Positions 55,042 through 63,921 of a stretch of 64,000 nucleotides of DNA are shown piece by piece. The first letter of the stretch is position 1, and each line of letters begins with the position of its first letter. This DNA is from Christiangramia aestuarii. Lineage in GTDB: Bacteria > Bacteroidota > Bacteroidia > Flavobacteriales > Flavobacteriaceae. The stretch is from the NCBI RefSeq assembly GCF_009735585.1, contig NZ_VJVW01000002.1, positions 186,001 through 250,000 of the forward strand, in the 5' to 3' direction. The position numbers and the translations under genes are program-made. Below the pieces are notes generated by a model. The model did no database searches. It was not told where the DNA came from and saw nothing but the letters and a program-made list of their open reading frames with translations.

Positions 55042-56406
55042 TTAATAAGAAAATCCAAGTTTGGTCAAGCCTTGCTTGACTTCTTCATTTGCCATAAAAA
55101 GCTTCCAGGGCAACTGGGTACGATAATTCTCGATCATGGCTATAATGGGTCCCTGGTCAATCGCCAGGTATCCATCGGCATACCAATTATAATGTTCTGA
55201 ATAAGCATCGTAAAAGCCCATTTCTCCCCAGAGCTTTGCTCCCTGATCTTCATAAAAATACCTTAGGGCATCCATAGATTTTTCAGGAGTATAAGGAAAG
55301 GAGGATAATGCGGCGGTAGGAGTAATCACTCCCACATCATTGGTAGGGCTATGCGCCGCATATCCTTCTTTGCTGTCTGAAGCGGTAAGGCCCCATGAAT
55401 TTTCAGAATAGCCTTCGAAGTTCTTGGGGTTTTCCACGCAATAATTATAATTGATCAGGCTGTGTGCCTCATTCTGCTGCCAGTATTGTGCATACTGATC
55501 CTGCAATTTCCTAGGATCCAGCCCGATGAACGAATAATGGCTAAAGAACAAGGGGCCACCATACCTGGGGCCCAAAGGCATATTGATCCCGTAATGATTC
55601 CTGTTGGTCACCATCGCTCCATTAGAAGCCCAGCCATCAGTATATACTTCCTTAGAAATAGGATGAGTAGGAGATGAAGCCGCAAGTACATAAAGGACTA
55701 GAGCTTCATTCCAGCCTTTTACCGGCAGGTTGATCGCAAAGCCATTATTAGGTGACCAGTGCCAGTAAAGCACGTTCTGTCCCTGGGTATACCAGGTCCA
55801 TTCCACATCTTCCCATAACAGGTCGATCCTGGCTTTAATCATATTTTCCTTTTCAGAATCCATATCAAAATACTGCCTGCAAATTAGCAGGCCCTGCATT
55901 AAAAAGGCGGTTTCCACCAGGTCTCCTCCATTGTCCATAGCACTAAAAGGCCTGGTTTGAGCTGTGCTTCCCAGGTACCAGTGTGCGAAAGCTCCATGAT
56001 AACGCGGTACGGTTTCTAGGAAATCAAGGATCTTACCCAGCCGGTCTGTGGCCTGTTCCCGGCTAATCCAGCCACGTTCTACCGCGGTTGGGAAAGATGC
56101 CAGGCCAAAACCTGTACCTCCGGTGGTAACAATGTCATCTCCCTGGCCGCCGTAAGCATCATCCTGAGATCTTTCTCTCGCCATCCCGCTATTGGGTTCG
56201 GCAAAATCCCAGAAATACTTAAAGGTACGTTCCTGAACGAGGTCTAAGAGTTCCTCATCAGAAAGGGAAGGAACCTCTTCTGAAGGTTCCTCCGTTACTG
56301 TTTCTGGGGCAGGTTTCCCAGGCACCTCATCGGCAGCCCGGTCACTACTGCAGCCTGTTATGACTAATAAAAACAAGAAACTAAATGCTCTAGCCTTTAA
56401 AATCAT
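55042..56406 (-). CDS. GH144-like glucanase lipoprotein, copy 3 (divergent)
   Basis: 454 residues with lipoprotein signal FLFLLVITGC (Cys19), followed by SSDRAADE and a long Pro/Glu/Val-rich linker of about 30 residues. The barrel keeps TTGGTGFGL, DNGGDLVET (158-162) and GWNEALV (Glu234), so it should be active. It differs from copies 1 and 2 in many loops, for example QDDAYGGQGDD replaces the FHPDGNYPK loop and FFSHYSFIGLDP replaces FWAHYSYLGLNP. That suggests a different mode, such as endo versus exo action. It directly follows susD by 3 bp, so it is the first glucanase in the transcript. Confidence 0.84.
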   Translation of the reverse strand: MILKARAFSFLFLLVITGCSSDRAADEVPGKPAPETVTEEPSEEVPSLSDEELLDLVQERTFKYFWDFAEPNSGMARERSQDDAYGGQGDDIVTTGGTGFGLASFPTAVERGWISREQATDRLGKILDFLETVPRYHGAFAHWYLGSTAQTRPFSAMDNGGDLVETAFLMQGLLICRQYFDMDSEKENMIKARIDLLWEDVEWTWYTQGQNVLYWHWSPNNGFAINLPVKGWNEALVLYVLAASSPTHPISKEVYTDGWASNGAMVTNRNHYGINMPLGPRYGGPLFFSHYSFIGLDPRKLQDQYAQYWQQNEAHSLINYNYCVENPKNFEGYSENSWGLTASDSKEGYAAHSPTNDVGVITPTAALSSFPYTPEKSMDALRYFYEDQGAKLWGEMGFYDAYSEHYNWYADGYLAIDQGPIIAMIENYRTQLPWKLFMANEEVKQGLTKLGFSY

Positions 56407-56409
56407 GAA

Positions 56410-57858
56410 TTACCATCCAGGGTTTTGTTCTAATAGTCCACCGCTTTGTGCAATTTGCTCCTGAGGAATTGGAAACAATTCATGTTTGTTTTCGACAAAC
56501 GGAACTCCAAAAGCTTGCATTACCTCAGCTGCACGGCCTTGTCTTCGCAGGTCGAATATTCTATCTCCTTCCATGGCAAGTTCAAGACGTCTCTCCTTAT
56601 AAATATCGAGCACGGTCAAAGATTCAAGATCCTCCAGACCAGCGCGGTCCCTAATTTGATTAACTCTTTCCAAGGCTATGCCTGTATTTCCTAATTCAAA
56701 GGCCGCTTCAGCATTGATAAGCAATACCTCACCGTACCTGATCAACCTTACATTCTTTTCAGCATTACTCTGAGCATTGATATTAGTATATGCTTTTTGA
56801 TTGTATCTTTCATTGGTCACAGTTTCCGGAACAAATCTACCGTCATATAAGGTTTCCCCCTGGAAGATAATGGTACCGTCCATTCTTTCGTCTCCTTCTT
56901 CGTATGTATTAACCAGGTCTTCGCTAGGAGAATTGAATCCCCAGCCCCAGCCACCCTGGCCGCGAGCACCTTGAGAAGTACTGTAATTACCTACACCAAG
57001 GGTTGGAAGTTCACCTCTTCCCTGAATTTCAAAAATAGATTCCACTCCATTTTCGAACTCATCTTTCCAAATATCCTCATAGTTAGGTTCAAGTTGATAT
57101 TCTCCGGAATTGATCACCTCCAGGGAATAATCATAGGCAGCCTGCCACTCTTCCTGGTAGAGCTTAACTTTAGACATCAAAGCCAAAGCCGCACCCTTTG
57201 GTGCCCTTCCCAGATCTGCAGGAGCATACTCACTTTTTAGAGGTAAATTATTTATGGCAAACATTAGATCTGCCTCAATAAAATCGTATAATTCCTCAAC
57301 ACTGGCTCTTTGGTAAGCTCTATTGATATCTTCCTCGCTATTAGGGTCTGGAATAAAATCTATAAGAGGAACACCTCCGAACATCTGAACCATCCTGAAA
57401 TACATTAAACCTCTTAGAAATCTAGCTTCTCCAATTAGTCTATTTTTAAGGTCTTCCTCAATATCTACATCTGGAAGAAGAATGATCGCCCGGTTAGCTC
57501 TGGCAATACCCTGGTAATGATTTTCCCATAATAGCCTGAAGGAAGCTTCTGTTTCAGTATAGGTATAATCTGCATGATTTTTCTGATAGGTTCCTGTATC
57601 TCCAGGATCACTACCTTTATCGGCATTATCTGAAGTTATTTCAGTGGCTCCATACCACGGAAAAGAACTCATGTTAAAACCTAAAAACTGGTTGTAGATA
57701 GCATTTACTAACTGCGGAGCAACATCTGGATCTGATAATGCCACTTCTGGTGTTTCCTGAGACGGATTTACTTCAAGGAAGTCTTTGGCACAAGAAAAAC
57801 TCGCAAAAACAGCTCCTATTGCAATAATTACTAATATTTTTCTATTTATAGTTCTCAT
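56410..57858 (-). CDS. susD: SusD/RagB-family outer-membrane glycan-binding lipoprotein
   Basis: The surface lid that captures oligosaccharide for its SusC partner. 482 residues, lipoprotein signal ending AVFASFSC (Cys23), followed by AKDFLE, which fits surface-export signals of this phylum (acidic residues after Lys). The N-terminal TPR-like helices are visible (GEARFLRGLMYFRMVQMFGGVPL, a hallmark), followed by the variable loop region and the C-terminal LDIYKERRLELAMEGDRIFDLRRQGRA motif common to SusD proteins. It starts 10 bp after the susC stop. Ligand specificity is inferred from the neighbouring enzymes only. Confidence 0.95.
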   Translation of the reverse strand: MRTINRKILVIIAIGAVFASFSCAKDFLEVNPSQETPEVALSDPDVAPQLVNAIYNQFLGFNMSSFPWYGATEITSDNADKGSDPGDTGTYQKNHADYTYTETEASFRLLWENHYQGIARANRAIILLPDVDIEEDLKNRLIGEARFLRGLMYFRMVQMFGGVPLIDFIPDPNSEEDINRAYQRASVEELYDFIEADLMFAINNLPLKSEYAPADLGRAPKGAALALMSKVKLYQEEWQAAYDYSLEVINSGEYQLEPNYEDIWKDEFENGVESIFEIQGRGELPTLGVGNYSTSQGARGQGGWGWGFNSPSEDLVNTYEEGDERMDGTIIFQGETLYDGRFVPETVTNERYNQKAYTNINAQSNAEKNVRLIRYGEVLLINAEAAFELGNTGIALERVNQIRDRAGLEDLESLTVLDIYKERRLELAMEGDRIFDLRRQGRAAEVMQAFGVPFVENKHELFPIPQEQIAQSGGLLEQNPGW

Positions 57859-57868
57859 AGTTTTTTGT

Positions 57869-60862
57869 TTATAGACTTAGGTTTACCCCTAAAATGAATG
57901 ATTGTGTTGCTGGATAGGCATTAAGCTCAATACCTCCATTAGAAAGTGGCCCACCAGTAATTTCTGGAGTATAACCAGAATATGCCTGAGCAATCACCGG
58001 ATTTTGGGCAGTAAAGTACACCCTAGCATTCTGAATAAATAGCTCTTCAGCAAGAGGTAAGGTATACCCCAGTGTAATGTTGTTTATTCTAAGGAAATCT
58101 CCTTTTTCCAGGTAGTAGTCAGATGATAAGGGTACTGCATTAAATGGTGCCGGCTCTGTATTTGAAGGATTTTCTGGAGTCCATCTATTGTCAAATACTT
58201 CTTGTTCAATATTCTCATTACTGAACCTATTCGCCTTTTTACCATTGTAAACATAATTACCCCAATTGCCATAACCATCTAAATTGAAGTCCCAATTCTT
58301 ATAATTGGCAGAGATATTGAAACCTCCGAAGTTTTTAGGAGTATAAGCTCCAAAGAACTTTTTATCTGCATCGTTAATAGTTCCACTATTATCTACATCG
58401 TCATATATAAACTGACCATTTTCATCCACTCCTGTAACATCAAGCAACCAGAAACTACCTAGTGGCTGACCTTCAACTACTTTCTTAGTGATCTGGCCAT
58501 TTCCTATACTTCCTCCGGTATTTTCAGCGAAAAATTCATTAGTTACTTTCTCTAGCCTGTTATTATTGAAGGTTAGATTTCCTCCAATGCTATAGCTAAA
58601 ATCGTCTCCAATATTATCGCTCCAGTTTAAAGAGATCTCAACCCCTTCATTAACTACCTCACCGGCAGGAGTAAGTGTGGTACCACTAAAACCAAAAGCA
58701 TCTGGCAATTCTACCGGAAGTATAGCATTACGGTTCAAACGGTTGTAATAATCAATTTCTCCAGCAAGCTTGTTATCCCAGAATCCAAATTCCAGGCCTA
58801 TGTCGAATTCCTCTGTTGTTTCCCAGGAAAGACTAGGATCGATCAATTCATTAATGGTTCCACCTTCATTGATGGATTCATCTGGGCCGAAAGGATAATT
58901 AAGCCCGGTATTGAACGTAAGAATATTTAAAGGAACATTCTGGTTACCTAATTCTCCAAAACTACCTCTTAACTTCAGGAAGCTAATAGTTTCTGAGTCC
59001 TTTAAAAAGGCTTCTTCAGAAATAACCCAACCTGCACCTACAGAGAAGAAGTTACCCCATTTATTTCCTTCCTGGAATTGGCTGGAACCATCTCTACGGA
59101 AAGTACCGGTTAGAAGGTATTTACTTTTATAATCATAATTAACCCTGGCGAAATAAGAATTCAATCTAATGAGGTTACCCGCTCTTCCTTCGGAAAGTTG
59201 AGGCTCTTCATCTCCATTATTCAAATACCAGAAATCACTTTGCCTTGGAACATTGTATCTTGTACCTCTTAAATACTCACCATTCATTATTCCGTTAAAG
59301 CCCAGTAGCTCTTCTACCGTAGTACCTAAAGTAAGCTTGAAATTATGAGCATCATCTAAAGTGTGGTTCAAGGTGACAAAATTATCAAGAACCCATCTAT
59401 AATTATTGTTCTTGGTGACAGTCAAAGTATTCTTCGGACTATCTGGAGCATAATCGTCAACAGTTCTTGTTGGATCTCCAGATAGGAAAAGGTCCAAATT
59501 CGGCACAAAAGATCTACTTCTAAAGTATTCAGTTTCAATACCGAATCTTGAGGTGAAGTCGATCCATTCAGCGATATCAGCCTCAATGGTGAAAGTTCCC
59601 TGTAACTTTAGATTCTTTTGTTGTTGGTTATTATAGTACAGATCGCGGAATGGATTTCCAACATTATTTATACCTGTGGAAGATCCAAATTTACCAGCAA
59701 ATTCATTCCCTTCAGGATATCTTACCGGGATAATTGGAGTTTGCTTGTAGGCATTATTGAAAGCCCCGAATGGTTTCGGGATCTCATCAGATAAAGCAGC
59801 ACTAACCTGTTGGCTAAATTTTATTCTTTCTACTATATCAAATTCGGTATTACTCCTTAAGGTAAGTCGATTAAAATCGTTGCCTTTAAGAATTCCTTCT
59901 TCTTCGTAATAACCGGCACTAAAATAGGTTCTAACCTTTTCGCTTCCCGCGGTAATAGACAGGTTATTAGAGGAAATACTTCCTGTTCGGGTAATTTCAT
60001 CGAACCAGTCTGTATTGAACTCTTGATTAAGGTCGAATCTAGGTTCTTCCCCATCTGCCTGTAAAGCCTCGTTGGAGTAAATGGCGAAAGATCGGGAATC
60101 GGCCATTTCTACTTTTCTTAGTTCAGATTTGATACCATAAGAAGACTGGATGCTGATTTCTAATGCGCCCGCCTTACCTTTCTTAGTAGAAACGATAATA
60201 ACTCCGTTGGCACCTCTATTCCCGTAAATGGCCAGGGAGGAAGCATCTTTTAAGATATCGATGTTCGTTATATCGTTTGGATTAATATTATCGATATTAT
60301 CGGTTAGAATTCCATCTACTACATATAATGGATTCTGTCCACCAAAGGCGGTACCTAAACCTCTAATAAAAACATCTGGAGTAGAACCTGGAGCTCCCGA
60401 AGGGGTGATCTGGACTCCCGCAGCTCTACCCTGAATAGATTGCATAGGAGATGCAGCAGGTTGCCTGGTAATTTCCTCTGTATCTACCCTACTTATACTA
60501 CCAGTAAGGTCTTGTTTCCTTTGGCTACCATATCCCACTACCACTACTTCTTCCAATTGACCGGCATCTTCCTCTAGTACAACCGAATAAGTATCATTTT
60601 GGGTCACTTCAACTTCCTGAGCTTTAAAACCAAGAAAAGTTACTCTAAAAGTATCTCCAACTTCAACGCCTTCAAGACTGAAGTTCCCGTCGAAATCGGT
60701 TACGTCATAAATTTCCTTACCGATTACTTTTACTTCCGCCCCCGGTAAAGGAACCTGGTCTGTAGCGGTTACGGTACCACTAATGTTTTTAGTTTGCTGT
60801 GCGAATGACAAACCCGAAAAGACGAGAAAGAATGCACCAGCTAAGAATAGTTTTAGTTTCAT
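57869..60862 (-). CDS. susC: SusC/RagA-family TonB-dependent outer-membrane transporter
   Basis: Imports oligosaccharides into the periplasm, powered by TonB. 997 residues: signal peptide 1-21 (FFLVFSGLSFAQ), then a carboxypeptidase-regulatory-like domain (NISGTVTATDQVPLPGAEV), the TonB box and SusC signature (EEVVVVGYGSQRKQDLTGSIS), the plug domain (GRAAGVQITPSGAPGS, PLYVVDGI) and a 22-strand barrel ending FILGVNLSL. Its partner susD lies 10 bp downstream. It is the first structural gene of the locus and has a -7-like element and a candidate operator upstream. It has no N-terminal anti-sigma-interacting STN domain, which agrees with control by a LuxR-type regulator instead. Confidence 0.96.
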   Translation of the reverse strand: MKLKLFLAGAFFLVFSGLSFAQQTKNISGTVTATDQVPLPGAEVKVIGKEIYDVTDFDGNFSLEGVEVGDTFRVTFLGFKAQEVEVTQNDTYSVVLEEDAGQLEEVVVVGYGSQRKQDLTGSISRVDTEEITRQPAASPMQSIQGRAAGVQITPSGAPGSTPDVFIRGLGTAFGGQNPLYVVDGILTDNIDNINPNDITNIDILKDASSLAIYGNRGANGVIIVSTKKGKAGALEISIQSSYGIKSELRKVEMADSRSFAIYSNEALQADGEEPRFDLNQEFNTDWFDEITRTGSISSNNLSITAGSEKVRTYFSAGYYEEEGILKGNDFNRLTLRSNTEFDIVERIKFSQQVSAALSDEIPKPFGAFNNAYKQTPIIPVRYPEGNEFAGKFGSSTGINNVGNPFRDLYYNNQQQKNLKLQGTFTIEADIAEWIDFTSRFGIETEYFRSRSFVPNLDLFLSGDPTRTVDDYAPDSPKNTLTVTKNNNYRWVLDNFVTLNHTLDDAHNFKLTLGTTVEELLGFNGIMNGEYLRGTRYNVPRQSDFWYLNNGDEEPQLSEGRAGNLIRLNSYFARVNYDYKSKYLLTGTFRRDGSSQFQEGNKWGNFFSVGAGWVISEEAFLKDSETISFLKLRGSFGELGNQNVPLNILTFNTGLNYPFGPDESINEGGTINELIDPSLSWETTEEFDIGLEFGFWDNKLAGEIDYYNRLNRNAILPVELPDAFGFSGTTLTPAGEVVNEGVEISLNWSDNIGDDFSYSIGGNLTFNNNRLEKVTNEFFAENTGGSIGNGQITKKVVEGQPLGSFWLLDVTGVDENGQFIYDDVDNSGTINDADKKFFGAYTPKNFGGFNISANYKNWDFNLDGYGNWGNYVYNGKKANRFSNENIEQEVFDNRWTPENPSNTEPAPFNAVPLSSDYYLEKGDFLRINNITLGYTLPLAEELFIQNARVYFTAQNPVIAQAYSGYTPEITGGPLSNGGIELNAYPATQSFILGVNLSL

Positions 60863-60927
60863 ATTCGTTAGGTGTTTTACTTAATTGATAAGGGAAGGTA
60901 CGTTCAATCGGCTTTTTTACGAAATCG

Positions 60928-60935
60928 TTAAAGTA
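60928..60935 (-). promoter_or_regulatory. Weak -7 promoter element for the susCD operon
   Basis: Minus-strand TACTTTAA matches TAnnTTTG at seven of eight positions and would give a leader of about 60 bases before the susC ATG. A weak promoter suits an activator-dependent operon. Confidence 0.4.
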
Positions 60936-60940
60936 CACAT

Positions 60941-61053
60941 CTACTACATCACAGGAAATAATATTCTATTCAACTCTATATCAATTCGTTAAACCCTTAC
61001 TGAAGTATGGTTTTTAGGATAATTTTAACCCGTGATGTACTACTGTAGTAGTA
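60941..61053. promoter_or_regulatory. Candidate operator sites upstream of susC
   Basis: CTACTACATCAC at 60941-60952 recurs inverted as GTGATGTACTAC at 61032-61043, with ten of twelve positions matching. The second copy runs into the inverted repeat TACTAC-TGTA-GTAGTA (61038-61053). The first copy lies directly upstream of the susC -7-like element, a usual activator position. The LuxR-type regulator encoded next door is the obvious candidate to bind here; this is inference. Confidence 0.45.
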
Positions 61054-61088
61054 TATTTTTGAAGATTTTTGGGGTGAATTTTATGAAT

Positions 61089-63830
61089 TTAAAAATTCTT
61101 GATCAAAAATTTTGTCAAATTCACATCGCTATCCAGCTCCATCTTTTTTCTTAATCTGTATCGATGAACTTCCACTCCACGAACAGAAATTCCCATCAAG
61201 GGAGCGATCTCTTTTGAGCTTAAATTCATTTTTAAGTAAGAACATAATTTAAGGTCCTTGCTGGTCAGTTTTGGATAACGCGCCAGGAGATCCTTGAAGA
61301 AATCTTCATGCACCTCGTTAAAATTAGTTTCGAAGAGTTTCCACTCGTCTTTGTTCTTAACCGCGTTATTGATCTTGGTCATTATATGCTTAAGGCGAAA
61401 CTGGTTGGAGAATTTGTTTTTATCCTTATTTAATTCTCCCTGAATTTCCATTAGAACTTCGTTCTTCTTAGCAGCCATCATGGTAGTATTAGCCAACTCC
61501 TTTCGCTTAAGGTCAATTTCATTCATCAATCTTTCCTTTTCTATCCTGTTCAATCTCTCGGCATGCTCCTGCTCGAATTTAGCCTCAAGCTGTAACTGAT
61601 GTTTCTTTAATTTCTGCTGGTTAAGCCAGTAGATCAAAAATCCTGTAGATAATATTAAAAACGCATAAACTAATTTCATGGAGAGGGAAAGGTACCAGGG
61701 CGCAGCTATACTAAAATCCAGAGTTGTGGTAGCAGCCTCTTCTGAACCATTACCAAGCGCGGTAAGTACCAGATGATAATCGCCATGATCAAGGTTTCGA
61801 AGATTCAGAGTGCCAGTTTCAATGTAACCGCTTAAGTATTCTTCTCCAGATAATTCATAATGAAGCATGGTAGCGGTAGAAACAGGCATTCCCACCTTTA
61901 GCGTGAGATTCTTAGAATTTTTAAAGGGGATCACCGGTGAGGAAGCAACTTCATATCGCTGGGATGCATCTGAAAACTCCTTTATAAAAGGAGTACTTAT
62001 CCAGTTATCCTGTTTCGATCTTTTAAGCTGATCCAGATTGATCCTGGCGAACCCATCATTCAGGGTAACAAAGAATATAGAATCGTTCTGCCGGATAAAA
62101 TTCTCGTTGGTCTTAACCAGTCTATGCTTGAGTTCTTTCGAGTCCAGGTTTATCACTTCATCTTTAAGATCGGTGATCATTAGACCTCCCTTGTCTGCAT
62201 CTGCAAATACATAAGTATCATCCCCCTTATTGATTAATCTATGATCTTTGAATTCATTCAACTCCTCAAATGGCTTAAAGGAGTTCTGAAATGGATTATA
62301 CTGGTACCATTGTCCGTTCACGTAAGCTATTACCTGATTATTCAGGTTATAAAGCCGCGGATTAAAGTTTTCCTTTTCACCCAGAGCTTCAATCTTTTCT
62401 ACTTTGATATCCTCAAAATTCGTATGAGAGATTTTATATATCCCTTCGTAGGGATGGGCAGCCCAGATCACCTGATCATTTTCGAAAACAACCTCCTTTA
62501 TGGGAAAACTGATCTCTTCCAATTCCCGAAGTTCCTCTTTTTTGATATCATACAGACTCAGCCCGGTATAGTGGGAGATCAATATATCACCCGAAATATC
62601 ACTTATTTTCTTAACCGAAAAACTACCGGTACGTGTATCTATAGGAATAAAATCACCGTCACTTATCCGGTAGATCCCTGTATTATGATTTGCGTAAAGT
62701 ACGCCATCAATTTCTTCCAGGTTCCAGGTGTGGTCCCCGGCATTCTCTATCAATTTCAGGTTTCCGTCCTTAAAATTATAAACCCCTGTATTACTGGCCA
62801 GGTAACATTCATCTTCAAATTTCTGAAGATCATACACCGCACCCAACTCACCAGAATTATCGCTATAAAACATGAGTGGTGCATGCAGGTTTACCATATC
62901 TACTCCCTTGTCCAGAGCCAGCCACAAACGGTTGTTCGCAAAGGCCATTCCCAGAACTGTATTATTCTGCAAACCCGAGGTATGATTGTAAACCTTGAAT
63001 TTATCCTGCTTTAAATTGTACTGGACAATACCATTTTTAATAGTTCCTAGGATGATCTCATCCTTACTTACCGAAATTATATGGTTGAGTTCAGAGCTCT
63101 TTAAAAGCTCGTTTAGCTCAGAGTTCTTTACCAGTTCAACTTTTTGGTCATGGTAAAAATAGAGGGATTCTTTACTGGCAATAAACAAACTGTCACCATG
63201 AGATTCAATATCCCTTATGTTAATATCATCTATTGCTTTCAGGTCACCTTCCAGAGTTTTCACCTGGTCCCTGCCGGTTAAATATACCAGTCCCCTTTTC
63301 CTGGGAGCAAAGATGAGCCGATCCTGAAATTTGTCCATAGCCGTGGAAACCACATTAGTGACCTGGCTTATGCTGCCATTTTCATATTTGAATACAGCTC
63401 CAAAAGACCTGAAGTATATGGCATCTTTAAAAGCGGTGATCTCCCAGAATTCATCGCTTTGCAAATTAAAGTCCTCCATTAAATGGCCAAGCGAAGTATA
63501 TTGCATCTGGCCATCGGCCTGCCTTTCCCAGTATCCGAATTCCTGGTAAGAACCTGTATAAATTCGACCATTATGAGGCAAGACTGACCTGATGATAGAC
63601 TGACTCTCTAAGGGAAATAATTCCCAGCTCAATCCGTCAAATACAAGCAACCCCTGGTTATTTGCGGCATAGACCACCCCTTTTTCATCGAGAGCTATAT
63701 CCCAGTTCTGGCTGGCGGCCATATATTCTGAAGGAGAATAGTTCTGTATAGGTGGAACCAATTCCTGCGAATAAGTGTAATTATTTAATAAGACCAGTAA
63801 AACCAGGCATTTAAAGACTTGCTTGATCAT
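61089..63830 (-). CDS. Membrane sensor-regulator: beta-propeller, Y_Y_Y-like domain and LuxR-type HTH
   Basis: Probably the sensor and transcription activator of this locus. 913 residues: signal-type N-terminus (FKCLVLLVLLNNYTYSQ), then two-component-regulator-propeller-like repeats across about 25-630 (GVVYAANNQGLLVFDGLSWELF). A Y_Y_Y-like Ig domain follows at about 640-710, one transmembrane helix at about 717-736 (MKLVYAFLILSTGFLIYWL) and a cytoplasmic coiled coil at 737-800. The LuxR-type HTH is at about 855-905 (LTSKDLKLCSYLKMNLSSKEIAPLMGISVRGVEVHRYRLRKKM). There is no histidine kinase or receiver domain as in classic hybrid two-component regulators, so the signal must pass straight through the membrane. 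It is transcribed in the same direction as susC, 226 bp upstream of it. Confidence 0.85.
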   Translation of the reverse strand: MIKQVFKCLVLLVLLNNYTYSQELVPPIQNYSPSEYMAASQNWDIALDEKGVVYAANNQGLLVFDGLSWELFPLESQSIIRSVLPHNGRIYTGSYQEFGYWERQADGQMQYTSLGHLMEDFNLQSDEFWEITAFKDAIYFRSFGAVFKYENGSISQVTNVVSTAMDKFQDRLIFAPRKRGLVYLTGRDQVKTLEGDLKAIDDINIRDIESHGDSLFIASKESLYFYHDQKVELVKNSELNELLKSSELNHIISVSKDEIILGTIKNGIVQYNLKQDKFKVYNHTSGLQNNTVLGMAFANNRLWLALDKGVDMVNLHAPLMFYSDNSGELGAVYDLQKFEDECYLASNTGVYNFKDGNLKLIENAGDHTWNLEEIDGVLYANHNTGIYRISDGDFIPIDTRTGSFSVKKISDISGDILISHYTGLSLYDIKKEELRELEEISFPIKEVVFENDQVIWAAHPYEGIYKISHTNFEDIKVEKIEALGEKENFNPRLYNLNNQVIAYVNGQWYQYNPFQNSFKPFEELNEFKDHRLINKGDDTYVFADADKGGLMITDLKDEVINLDSKELKHRLVKTNENFIRQNDSIFFVTLNDGFARINLDQLKRSKQDNWISTPFIKEFSDASQRYEVASSPVIPFKNSKNLTLKVGMPVSTATMLHYELSGEEYLSGYIETGTLNLRNLDHGDYHLVLTALGNGSEEAATTTLDFSIAAPWYLSLSMKLVYAFLILSTGFLIYWLNQQKLKKHQLQLEAKFEQEHAERLNRIEKERLMNEIDLKRKELANTTMMAAKKNEVLMEIQGELNKDKNKFSNQFRLKHIMTKINNAVKNKDEWKLFETNFNEVHEDFFKDLLARYPKLTSKDLKLCSYLKMNLSSKEIAPLMGISVRGVEVHRYRLRKKMELDSDVNLTKFLIKNF

Positions 63831-63921
63831 AATGTAGGGACTTTTGTGCAGTTTTTGAGCAGGTGAAATTTAAACATTTTTAGCGAAAAGTTTCGTAAGT
63901 TTCGGTTTTTAAACCAAAACC

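Noticed and set aside
62241-63014. A 257-codon plus-strand frame inside the regulator gene
   Set aside because: It lies wholly opposite a well-supported gene, and its translation shows no domain or signal pattern.
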